Translations under genes and position numbers: made by a program
Notes under the pieces: generated by a model
What the model saw: the letters and a program-made list of their open reading frames with translations, nothing else
Databases searched by the model: none
Told to the model about the DNA's origin: nothing
Origin: Candidatus Faecousia faecipullorum
Lineage (GTDB): Bacteria; Bacillota; Clostridia; Oscillospirales; Oscillospiraceae
Length of the DNA stretch: 22,170 nucleotides
Direction of reading: 5' to 3'
NCBI GenBank assembly: GCA_018710805.1
Contig: DVJG01000044.1
Span: 1 to 22,170 of the forward strand
In this document: positions 14,562 through 20,625 of the stretch, in pieces
Position numbering within the stretch: position 1 is the first letter of the stretch
Layout of the letters: each line of letters begins with the position of its first letter

Positions 14562-14622
14562 GGCATAACCGGGAAGCCGGCAGCATACCCTTGACCAAAA
14601 TCTTACCGCAGGAGGGGCGTCT

Positions 14623-14904
14623 ATGGGTATGCGATTTACGGACTTACAGTGCAAGGAGGTCATTTGCCTGGGCACGGGACAGCGGCTGGGGTTTGTGGGG
14701 GACGTCATTGTGGAGGTCCCCCAGGGGAATGTCTGCGCCATTGTAGTCCCCTGCCCCGGGAAATTTCCCGGGAGCCTGGCCGGACGGCGGGAGGACTTTC
14801 TCATTCCCTGGAACTGCATCAAACGCATCGGTCCGGACATCGTTCTCGTGGAGACCAGGCCCGAGGACTGCCGGACCATGCGGGACCGCCGTCAGCTCAG
14901 ATAA
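14623..14904 (+). CDS. YlmC/YmxH family sporulation protein (PRC-barrel)
   Basis: A 93-residue protein with the PRC-barrel pattern of the YlmC/YmxH family: RFTDLQCKEVICLGTGQRLG, then a GDVIVEVPQGNV strand region and FLIPWNCIKRIGPDIVLVE near the C-terminus. AGGAGG lies 7 bases before the ATG at 14623; the ATG two codons later is too close. In Bacillus ylmC lies near sigG, and this order is kept here. Members are linked to sporulation but their biochemical role is unknown. It lies 61 bases after sigG and is probably cotranscribed with it. Confidence 0.88.
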   Translation: MGMRFTDLQCKEVICLGTGQRLGFVGDVIVEVPQGNVCAIVVPCPGKFPGSLAGRREDFLIPWNCIKRIGPDIVLVETRPEDCRTMRDRRQLR

Positions 14905-14936
14905 GGAAATTTAGGCAATCAAACGGAAAATATCGG

Positions 14937-14955
14937 TTCCCCGCCGGGAATTTTT
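14937..14955 (+). terminator. Weak terminator-like hairpin after the ymxH-type gene
   Basis: TTCCC (14937-14941) and GGGAA (14946-14950) with loop CGCC are followed by TTTTTC. The 5-bp stem is short, but it stands between the sporulation genes and the rpsB promoter, where a terminator is expected. Confidence 0.45.
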
Positions 14956-14978
14956 CTGAAATTTTTTGGAAATACTAC

Positions 14979-15007
14979 TTGCATTCGGGGATGAAATCCG
15001 CTATAAT
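14979..15007 (+). promoter_or_regulatory. Sigma-A promoter for rpsB-tsf
   Basis: TTGCAT (14979-14984), a 17-base spacer and a perfect TATAAT (15002-15007), preceded by an AT-rich stretch that could act as an UP element. Transcription should start near 15014, giving a leader of about 125 bases. Confidence 0.88.
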
Positions 15008-15014
15008 AGTTCGG

Positions 15015-15096
15015 CATGGGCTCAACCCATGACATTATGAAACCACACATCCGGGGACCGCCGCTCCCTGTGTCCAGGCTTTGGACGGAAAGGCGG
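15015..15096 (+). promoter_or_regulatory. Structured rpsB 5' leader, possible autoregulatory element
   Basis: Just after the predicted start site CATGGG (15015-15020) pairs with CCCATG (15026-15031). Further on, CCGCC (15058-15062) can pair with GGCGG (15092-15096), enclosing GTCCA (15072-15076) with TGGAC (15082-15086). S2 is known to repress its own operon in some bacteria through the rpsB leader; whether this leader does so is inference. Confidence 0.4.
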
Positions 15097-15138
15097 GATG
15101 ATCGGGGTGGAGGAACAACAAAAAGGAGAAAAATTAAA

Positions 15139-15873
15139 ATGGCTGTCGTATCTATGAAGCAACTGCTGGAGGCCGGCGTACACTTCGGTCACCAGACCCG
15201 CCGCTGGAACCCCAAAATGGCTCCCTACATCTACACCGAGCGCAACGGTATCTACATCATCGACCTGCAGAAGACCGTGAAGAAGCTGGAGGAAGCCTAC
15301 GCTTTCGTTCGTGAGATCTCTGCCAACGGTGGCTCCGTCCTGTTCGTGGGCACCAAGAAGCAGGCCCAGGACGCCATCCGGGAAGAGGCTGCCCGCTGCG
15401 GCGGTTACTACGTCAACGCCCGCTGGCTGGGCGGTATGCTCACCAACTTCCGTACCATGCGTACCCGTATCGACCGTCTGGCTCAGCTGCGCCGGATGGA
15501 AGAGGACGGCACCTTCGCCATGCTGCCCAAGAAGGAAGTCATCAAGCACCAGGCTGAAATCGAAAAGCTGGAGAAGTACCTGGGCGGCGTGAAGGAAATG
15601 AAGAAGCTGCCTGCCGCTCTGTTCATCGTTGACCCCCGCAAGGAGCGCAACGCCATCGCCGAGGCCCGCAAGCTGAACATCCCCATCGTGGCCATTGTGG
15701 ATACCAACTGCGATCCCGATGAGATCGACTACGTCATCCCCGGCAACGACGACGCTATCCGCGCCATCCGTCTGATCGCCTCCGCCATGGCCAGCGCTGC
15801 CATCGAAGGCCGTCAGGGTGAGGATGCCGCCAGCGAAGCCGAGGTCGCCGAGACCGCCGAGGCTGCTGAATAA
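15139..15873 (+). CDS. rpsB: 30S ribosomal protein S2
   Basis: A 244-residue protein with typical S2 sequence: MKQLLEAGVHFGHQTRRWNP, MAPYIYTERNGIYIIDLQKT, VLFVGTKKQAQDAI, NARWLGGMLTNF and VDTNCDPDEIDYVIPGNDDA. The C-terminus ends in an Ala/Glu-rich acidic tail, common in Clostridia. S2 joins the small subunit late and is needed for mRNA binding. AAAGGAG lies 9 bases upstream of the ATG at 15139; the upstream in-frame extension is inside the leader and rejected. tsf follows after 36 bases, the near-universal rpsB-tsf pair. Confidence 0.97.
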   Translation: MAVVSMKQLLEAGVHFGHQTRRWNPKMAPYIYTERNGIYIIDLQKTVKKLEEAYAFVREISANGGSVLFVGTKKQAQDAIREEAARCGGYYVNARWLGGMLTNFRTMRTRIDRLAQLRRMEEDGTFAMLPKKEVIKHQAEIEKLEKYLGGVKEMKKLPAALFIVDPRKERNAIAEARKLNIPIVAIVDTNCDPDEIDYVIPGNDDAIRAIRLIASAMASAAIEGRQGEDAASEAEVAETAEAAE

Positions 15874-15909
15874 GCTCCCATAGATAAGAATAAATAGGAG
15901 GAAACGAAA

Positions 15910-16839
15910 ATGGCTTTTACCGCTCAGGACGTTAAAAAGCTCCGTGAAATGACCAACGTCGGCATGATGGACTGCAAGAAGGCTCTTCAGGCCACCGATG
16001 GCGACATCGAGAAGGCTGTTGACTGGCTCCGTGAAAAGGGCCTGGCCAAGGCCGCCAAGAAGGCTGACCGCGTTGCCGCCGAAGGCGTTGCCTATGCCGC
16101 CAACGTGGACGGCGTGGGCGTCGTGATCGAAGTGAACTCCGAGACCGACTTCGCCGCCAAGACCGACGCTTTCATGGACCTGGTGAAGAACCTGGCCGTG
16201 GCCGTTGCCAAGAATAACCCCGCCGACGTGGATGCCCTGAAGGCCTGCACCTACCCCGGCTCCAACCTGACCATCACCGAGATCATGCAGGAGAAGGTCA
16301 TGTCCATCGGCGAGAACATGCAGATCCGCCGCTTTGCCCGGTTTGCCGACAACACCTCCGTGGCTTACGTCCACGCCGGCGGCACCCACGGCGTTCTGGT
16401 GAACCTGGCTGTGGAAGGCGACATCGACGTCACCGAAATCGGCAAGAACGTGGCCATGCAGATTGCTGCCATGAGCCCCAAGTACTGGGATAAGTCCCTG
16501 GTGCCCCAGGCTGATGTGGACCACGAGATGAGCGTCCAGATGGCTCTTATGGACAACGATCCCAAGATGGCCAACAAGCCCGCTCAGATCAAGGAGAAGA
16601 TCGCTTCCGGCAAGCTGGCCGCCTTCTTCAAGGAGTGCTGCCTGCTCCAGCAGGACTTCGTCCGCTCCGACCTGTTCCAGGGCAGCGTGGAAGGCTACAT
16701 TGCCGACGCCGCCAAGAAGCTGGGCGGTTCCGTGAAGTTTGTGGACGCCATCCACTACGTCAAGGGCGAGGGCATCGAAAAGAAGGTGGATGACTTCGCC
16801 GCTGAAGTCGCCGCTCAGGTTGCCAACGCCGGCAAGTAA
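15910..16839 (+). CDS. tsf: Translation elongation factor Ts
   Basis: A 309-residue nucleotide exchange factor that releases GDP from EF-Tu. Residues 1-50 form the UBA-like domain (TAQDVKKLREMTNVGMMDCKKAL), followed by the conserved core VVIEVNSETDFAAKTDAF, which in the family contains the TDFV-type motif that contacts EF-Tu (here TDFA). The dimerisation region ends with FVRSDLFQGSVEGYI and DDFAAEVAAQVANAGK. AGGAGG is 9 bases before the ATG. The gene ends 15 bases before a strong terminator. Codon use is strongly biased to C-ending codons, as in rpsB, consistent with high expression. Confidence 0.97.
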   Translation: MAFTAQDVKKLREMTNVGMMDCKKALQATDGDIEKAVDWLREKGLAKAAKKADRVAAEGVAYAANVDGVGVVIEVNSETDFAAKTDAFMDLVKNLAVAVAKNNPADVDALKACTYPGSNLTITEIMQEKVMSIGENMQIRRFARFADNTSVAYVHAGGTHGVLVNLAVEGDIDVTEIGKNVAMQIAAMSPKYWDKSLVPQADVDHEMSVQMALMDNDPKMANKPAQIKEKIASGKLAAFFKECCLLQQDFVRSDLFQGSVEGYIADAAKKLGGSVKFVDAIHYVKGEGIEKKVDDFAAEVAAQVANAGK

Positions 16840-16851
16840 TTACAAATCAGC

Positions 16852-16896
16852 AAAGGGACACCTGACTGCAAAGTCAGGTGTCCCTTCAGTTTATTA
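16852..16896 (+). terminator. Terminator of rpsB-tsf, left copy of a direct repeat
   Basis: GGGACACCTGACT (16855-16867) and AGTCAGGTGTCCC (16872-16884) form a perfect 13-bp stem with a GCAA tetraloop, followed by TTCAGTTTATT. The whole 45-nt segment recurs at 17087-17129 with two substitutions and a 2-nt gap. Confidence 0.88.
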
Positions 16897-17086
16897 AAAA
16901 AGCCTCGCAGAGTTTGCCGCCAATGGCGGCAAAGAAAATCCAATACGTTTTCTGCCGGGGCGTGTACCTGGCAGAAAACACTTCTCAGGCTGCAAGTGTG
17001 GAATTTGTCCCCATGGGGGACAAATTATGCGCGCAGCAGACTGCCCAAGTTTGTCGGAAAAGCCCGCAGGAGTTTTCCGACAGTTT
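16897..17086. repeat. Structured repeat element, copy A
   Basis: About 190 nt that I do not recognise; it is repeated at 20388-20580. In order: an A-run with GCCTCGCAGAG; hairpin 1, TTTGCCGCC (16913-16921) with GGCGGCAAA (16925-16933); hairpin 2, GTTTTCTGCC (16947-16956) with GGCAGAAAAC (16970-16979) around the loop GGGGCGTGTACCT; a small stem ACTT/AAGT around CTCAGGCTGC; hairpin 3, AATTTGTCCCC (17002-17012) with GGGGACAAATT (17016-17026); a mini-hairpin GCAG-CAGA-CTGC (17033-17044); and hairpin 4, TGTCGGAAAA (17052-17061) with TTTTCCGACA (17073-17082). No credible protein is coded. The active strand is unknown. Confidence 0.8.
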
Positions 17087-17129
17087 AAAGGGACACCTGA
17101 CCGAAAAGTCAGGTGTCCCTTCTTTATTA
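17087..17129 (+). terminator. Second terminator, right copy of the direct repeat
   Basis: GGGACACCTGAC (17090-17101) and GTCAGGTGTCCC (17108-17119) enclose CGAAAA and are followed by TTCTTTATTATT. This nearly duplicates the tsf terminator 235 bases upstream and closes element copy A. Confidence 0.85.
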
Positions 17130-17186
17130 TTATCCGCGGGACCACTCCCCTGCTGCCTCGGCACAAACACTGACCCTTCTCTCACC

Positions 17187-17215
17187 TTGACATTTCTGCC
17201 CCTACCGGGTAAACT
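17187..17215 (+). promoter_or_regulatory. Sigma-A promoter for the DUF362 gene
   Basis: A perfect TTGACA (17187-17192), a 17-base spacer and TAAACT (17210-17215), 29 bases before the ATG. Confidence 0.8.
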
Positions 17216-17244
17216 AAAAGAAAAAACAACAGGAGGAAATCCCA

Positions 17245-18348
17245 ATGGCATCCAAAGTTTACTTTACCGATTTCTGTACCGGGACGTCCGAGAGCCTGCC
17301 TCAGAAGCTGGCCCGTCTTTGCATGACTGCAGGCATGGACCAAATCGACTTTAAGGACAAGTTCGTGGCAATCAAAATCCACTTCGGCGAGCTGGGCAAC
17401 ATGGCTTATCTGCGCTCCGGCTATGCCCGGGTGGTTGCGGATCTTGTGAAGGACCTGGGCGGCAAGCCCTTCCTCACCGACGCCAACACCATGTACGTTG
17501 GCTCCCGGAAGAACGCCCTGGACCACATTGAAACCGCTTACTTAAACGGCTTTACCCCCTATTCCACCGGCTGCCACGTGCTCATCGCCGACGGCCTCAA
17601 GGGCACCGACGACGTGGATGTGCCGGTTGTGGGCGGCGAGTATGTGAAGTGCGCCAAAATCGGCCGGGCCGTTATGGATGCCGATATCGTCATCTCCCTG
17701 ACCCACTTCAAGGGCCACGAGGAGGCCGGCTTCGGCGGCGCCATGAAGAACATCGGCATGGGCTGCGGCTCCAACGCCGGAAAGCGGGAGATGCACTCCG
17801 AAGGCCGCCCCCAGGTGGACCGGGACAAGTGCGTGGGCTGCGGCACCTGCGCCAAGTACTGCGCCCATGACGGTCCCCAGATGGTTGACGGCAAAATGGA
17901 AATCGACTGGACCAAGTGCATGGGCTGCGGCCGCTGTATTGACACCTGCCCCGTGAAGGCCATTCACCCGGCCTACGAGCAGTCCGCCGCCATTCTCGGC
18001 TGCAAGATTGCCGAGTACACCAAGGCCGTTCTGGACGGCAGACCCCACTTCCACATCAGCCTGGTCCGGGACGTGAGCCCCTACTGCGACTGCCACCCCG
18101 AAAACGACCTGCCCATTGTGCCGGATGTGGGTATGTTCGCCTCCTTCGACCCCGTGGCGCTGGACCTTGCCTGTGCCGAGGCTGTGAACAAGCAGACCAT
18201 CATCCCCGGTTCCAAGCTGGATAAGGCAAACCGTCCGGACCTGGACAACCTGACGGGCTGCTTCCCTCACACCAGCTGGCGTTCCCAGATCACCCACGGC
18301 AAGAAAATCGGCCTGGGCGACGATCAGTACGAGCTTATCAAAATCTGA
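17245..18348 (+). CDS. DUF362 domain protein with two 4Fe-4S clusters
   Basis: A 367-residue protein. The N-terminal and C-terminal parts are DUF362 (VAIKIHFGELGNMAYLR at 41-57, SLTHFKGHEEAGFGGAMKNI at 151-170, and ASFDPVALDLACAEAV near the end). A ferredoxin-like insert carries two Cx2Cx2Cx3C motifs: CVGCGTCAKYC (C196, C199, C202, C206) and CMGCGRCIDTC (C225, C228, C231, C235), enough for two 4Fe-4S clusters. Such proteins are common in anaerobic Clostridia and are presumed to act in electron transfer; the partner and reaction are unknown. AGGAGG lies 8 bases before the ATG. It is monocistronic, with its own promoter and terminator. Confidence 0.9.
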   Translation: MASKVYFTDFCTGTSESLPQKLARLCMTAGMDQIDFKDKFVAIKIHFGELGNMAYLRSGYARVVADLVKDLGGKPFLTDANTMYVGSRKNALDHIETAYLNGFTPYSTGCHVLIADGLKGTDDVDVPVVGGEYVKCAKIGRAVMDADIVISLTHFKGHEEAGFGGAMKNIGMGCGSNAGKREMHSEGRPQVDRDKCVGCGTCAKYCAHDGPQMVDGKMEIDWTKCMGCGRCIDTCPVKAIHPAYEQSAAILGCKIAEYTKAVLDGRPHFHISLVRDVSPYCDCHPENDLPIVPDVGMFASFDPVALDLACAEAVNKQTIIPGSKLDKANRPDLDNLTGCFPHTSWRSQITHGKKIGLGDDQYELIKI

Positions 18349-18354
18349 TTCCAC

Positions 18355-18388
18355 GCGGTGCAGCCTGGGGGCTGCACCGCATTCTTTT
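18355..18388 (+). terminator. Intrinsic terminator of the DUF362 gene
   Basis: GCGGTGCAGCC (18355-18365) and GGCTGCACCGC (18370-18380) form a perfect 11-bp stem with loop TGGG, followed by ATTCTTTT. It begins 6 bases after the stop. Confidence 0.92.
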
Positions 18389-18409
18389 AAGGGATGCCCG
18401 CTATTTTCA

Positions 18410-18439
18410 TTGACAGTAGGGGGGAACATGGGGTATAAT
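18410..18439 (+). promoter_or_regulatory. Sigma-A promoter for the transketolase genes
   Basis: A perfect TTGACA (18410-18415), an 18-base G-rich spacer and a perfect TATAAT (18434-18439), about 50 bases before the ATG. Confidence 0.88.
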
Positions 18440-18489
18440 AAGGCGAATATGCTCCCCACAGGGCAATCCAATGACGAAGGAGAGTTCCT

Positions 18490-19335
18490 ATGACAGATTC
18501 TGAAAGAAAGCAGTTGGAGGTTTTCGCCTGCAAGGTCCGCATGGGCATCATCGCCGGGACCCACGGCGCCAAAGCGGGCCATCCCGGCGGAAGCCTGTCC
18601 GCAACGGAGATGTTTACCTATCTCTATAATAAGGAGATGAAGATTGACCCCGCAAATCCCCAATGGGAGGACCGGGACCGCTTTGTTCTGAGCAAGGGCC
18701 ACACCGCCCCGGGCCTGTACGCCACCCTGGCAAACCGCGGCTTCTTCCCGGTGGAGGACCTTCCTACTCTGCGGCACATTGACAGCTATCTCCAGGGTCA
18801 CCCCAATATGACCACCGTCCCCGGTGTGGATATGTCCACGGGCTCTCTGGGTCAGGGCATCTCCGTGGCCGTGGGCATGGCCTTGGGTCTTAAGCACCAG
18901 GGAAAGTCTGCCCGGGTATACACCCTGCTGGGCGACGGCGAAATTCAGGAAGGCCAGGTCTGGGAAGCCTGTATGGCCGCCTCCCACTATAAGCTGGACA
19001 ATCTCACCGTCATTGTGGACAATAACGGCCTGCAGATTGACGGCGCGGTAAAGGACGTCATGAGTCCCTATCCCATTGATGAGAAGCTCAAGGCCTTTGG
19101 CTTCCACGTGATCAACATCAACGGCAACGACTTTGACGAAATTGAAAAGGCATTTGCCGAGGCCCACACCGTAACGGGTCAGCCCGTGGGCATTGTTATG
19201 AAGACTCTGAAGGGCAAGGGCGTCTCTTATATGGAGAACGCGGTAGGCTGGCACGGCAAGGCCCCCAACGATGCAGAGTTTGAAATTGCCATGGCGGAGC
19301 TCAATGCCGCTATGGCGGAATTGGAGGCGAAATAA
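18490..19335 (+). CDS. Transketolase, N-terminal (thiamine diphosphate pyrophosphate-binding) subunit
   Basis: A 281-residue subunit. It contains GHPGGSLS at 30-37, SKGHTAPGLYA at 68-78 and the thiamine-diphosphate/Mg signature GDGEIQEGQVWEA at 148-160 ending in VDNNG at 176-180. Transketolase moves two-carbon units between sugar phosphates in the non-oxidative pentose phosphate pathway. In Clostridia and archaea it is commonly split, with this half binding the pyrophosphate and the next gene completing the active site. AAGGAG lies just upstream of the ATG. The stop is one base before the start of the second subunit, so they are tightly coupled. Confidence 0.95.
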   Translation: MTDSERKQLEVFACKVRMGIIAGTHGAKAGHPGGSLSATEMFTYLYNKEMKIDPANPQWEDRDRFVLSKGHTAPGLYATLANRGFFPVEDLPTLRHIDSYLQGHPNMTTVPGVDMSTGSLGQGISVAVGMALGLKHQGKSARVYTLLGDGEIQEGQVWEACMAASHYKLDNLTVIVDNNGLQIDGAVKDVMSPYPIDEKLKAFGFHVININGNDFDEIEKAFAEAHTVTGQPVGIVMKTLKGKGVSYMENAVGWHGKAPNDAEFEIAMAELNAAMAELEAK

Positions 19336-19336
19336 G

Positions 19337-20278
19337 ATGGCAGACGTAAAAAAGATCGCCACACGGGACAGCTACGGCAAGGCCCTGGTGGAACTGGGCA
19401 AGGAGCATGACGACGTTGTGGTCCTGGACGCCGACCTGGCCAATGCCACCAAGACCGGGGTTTTCCAGAAGGCTTTCCCCCACCGCCACTTTGACTGCGG
19501 CATTGCCGAGGCCAATATGATGTGCATGGCCGCAGGCCTCGCCACTACGGGCCTCAAGCCCTTTGCCAGCTCCTTTGCCATGTTCGCTGCGGGACGGGCC
19601 TTTGAGCAGGTGAGAAACTCCATTGGCTATCCCCACCTGAACGTGAAGATCGGCGCCACCCACGGCGGCATTTCCGTGGGCGAAGACGGCGCCAGCCACC
19701 AGTGCTGCGAGGACTTTGCCCTTATGCGCTCCATCCCCGGCATGACCATCATCTGCCCCGCCGACGCCGTGGAGGCCGAAGCCGCCACCAAGGCCGCCTA
19801 CGATCTGGAGGGTCCTGTGTACCTGCGCTTTGGCCGTCTGGCCATTCCTGTTTTCCACGAGGAGGGCTTCCATTTTGTGGTGGGCAAGGGCGAAGTACTG
19901 CGGGATGGCTCCGATGTGGCCATCATTGCCAACGGCCTGCTGGTTTATGAAGCCATTCAGGCAGGCGAGCTTCTGGCCCAGCAGGGCATCAACGCCATGG
20001 TCATCAATATGGCCACCATTAAGCCTCTGGACGAGGAACTGGTGCTCTCCGCCGCAAAAAAGTGCGGCAAGGTCATCACCTGCGAGGAGCACAACATCAT
20101 CGGCGGCCTGGGCGAGGCCGTGTGCGCGGTGCTCAGCGAAAAGCTCCCCACCCCTGTCCGCCGCATTGGCGTAAACGACGAGTTCGGCCACTCCGGCCCC
20201 GCCGCGGCTCTGCTCAAGCAGTTCGGCCTGTCGGCAGAGCATATCGTGGAGGTCGCAAAGGACTTCTGCGGAAAGTAA
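19337..20278 (+). CDS. Transketolase, C-terminal (pyrimidine-binding) subunit
   Basis: A 313-residue subunit carrying the pyrimidine-binding and C-terminal transketolase domains: VVVLDADLANATKTG at 27-41, FDCGIAEANMMCMAAG at 52-67 with the likely cofactor-activating Glu58, THGGISVGEDGASHQ at 108-122, then a C-terminal domain with VITCEEHNIIGGLGEAV and VNDEFGHSGPAAALL. The ATG at 19337 is one base after the first subunit's stop, with GGAGG 9 bases upstream; the longer in-frame form overlaps the first gene and is rejected. DXS-like proteins look similar but are about 620 residues in one chain, so the split transketolase fits better. Confidence 0.94.
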   Translation: MADVKKIATRDSYGKALVELGKEHDDVVVLDADLANATKTGVFQKAFPHRHFDCGIAEANMMCMAAGLATTGLKPFASSFAMFAAGRAFEQVRNSIGYPHLNVKIGATHGGISVGEDGASHQCCEDFALMRSIPGMTIICPADAVEAEAATKAAYDLEGPVYLRFGRLAIPVFHEEGFHFVVGKGEVLRDGSDVAIIANGLLVYEAIQAGELLAQQGINAMVINMATIKPLDEELVLSAAKKCGKVITCEEHNIIGGLGEAVCAVLSEKLPTPVRRIGVNDEFGHSGPAAALLKQFGLSAEHIVEVAKDFCGK

Positions 20279-20290
20279 GCATAGTAAATG

Positions 20291-20330
20291 AAAGCAGCGG
20301 CCCGGGAAAATTCCCGGGCCGCCGTGCTTT
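20291..20330 (+). terminator. Terminator of the transketolase operon
   Basis: GCGGCCCGGGAA (20297-20308) and TTCCCGGGCCGC (20311-20322) form a long GC-rich stem, extended by AAAGCA (20291-20296) with TGCTTT (20325-20330) across a 2-nt bulge. The trailing T-run is short. Confidence 0.75.
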
Positions 20331-20356
20331 CAGGAGAAAGAGGCACAAATAAACGG

Positions 20357-20381
20357 AAACGGCCCGAAAAAACCAGGCTGT
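20357..20381 (+). repeat. Left bracket hairpin of element copy B, degenerate direct repeat
   Basis: ACGGCC (20359-20364) pairs with GGCTGT (20376-20381), one pair being G-U. The 25 bases match 20585-20609 at 20 positions, so copy B, like copy A, lies between two related hairpins. Confidence 0.6.
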
Positions 20382-20387
20382 CCAGCT

Positions 20388-20580
20388 TGTCAAAAAAGCC
20401 TCGCAGAGTTTGCCGCCTTTGGCGGCAAAGAAAGTCAAAAAATTTTCCGCCGGGGCGTGTACCTGGCGGAAAATACTTCTCAGGCTCCAAGTGTGGAATT
20501 TGCCCCCCGATGGGGGGCAAATTATGCGCGCAGGAGACTGCAAAACACCTGTCAAAAAGCCTCAAAGAGGATTTTTGACA
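20388..20580. repeat. Structured repeat element, copy B
   Basis: About 193 nt matching copy A in order and in its conserved linkers. Hairpin 1 is TTTGCCGCC (20409-20417) with GGCGGCAAA (20421-20429). Hairpin 2 is ATTTTCCGCC (20442-20451) with GGCGGAAAAT (20465-20474) around the identical loop GGGGCGTGTACCT. Hairpin 3 is AATTTGCCCCCC (20497-20508) with GGGGGGCAAATT (20512-20523). The mini-hairpin is GCAG-GAGA-CTGC (20530-20541). Hairpin 4 is TGTCAAAAA (20550-20558) with TTTTTGACA (20572-20580), with inner CCTC/GAGG. The left end, TGTCAAAAAAGCCTC (20388-20402), also complements the right end, so the copy has terminal inverted repeats. It codes for no credible protein. Confidence 0.8.
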
Positions 20581-20584
20581 GTCT

Positions 20585-20618
20585 AAACGGCCTGGAAATT
20601 CCAGGCCGTTTCCTTTTC
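20585..20618 (+). terminator. Right bracket terminator of element copy B
   Basis: AAACGGCCTGG (20585-20595) and CCAGGCCGTTT (20601-20611) form a perfect 11-bp stem with loop AAATT, followed by CCTTTTCC. It stands between the rightward element and the convergent SEDS gene. Confidence 0.8.
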
Positions 20619-20625
20619 CATTACG

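Noticed and set aside
15022..16755. A 577-codon minus-strand frame opposite rpsB and tsf, and a 606-codon one opposite the DUF362 and transketolase genes (17542-19362).
   Set aside because: Antisense shadows of well-identified genes, with no start signals or recognisable domains.
16878..17354. Open frames crossing the repeat elements (also 20288-20578, 20457-20720 and minus-strand ones).
   Set aside because: They begin inside terminators or hairpins, run into neighbouring genes, and their frames are not kept between copies A and B because the hairpin 3 length change shifts the frame.
19337..20278. 1-deoxyxylulose-5-phosphate synthase.
   Set aside because: Similar fold, but the two adjacent subunits of 281 and 313 residues match split transketolase; DXS is a single chain of about 620 residues.
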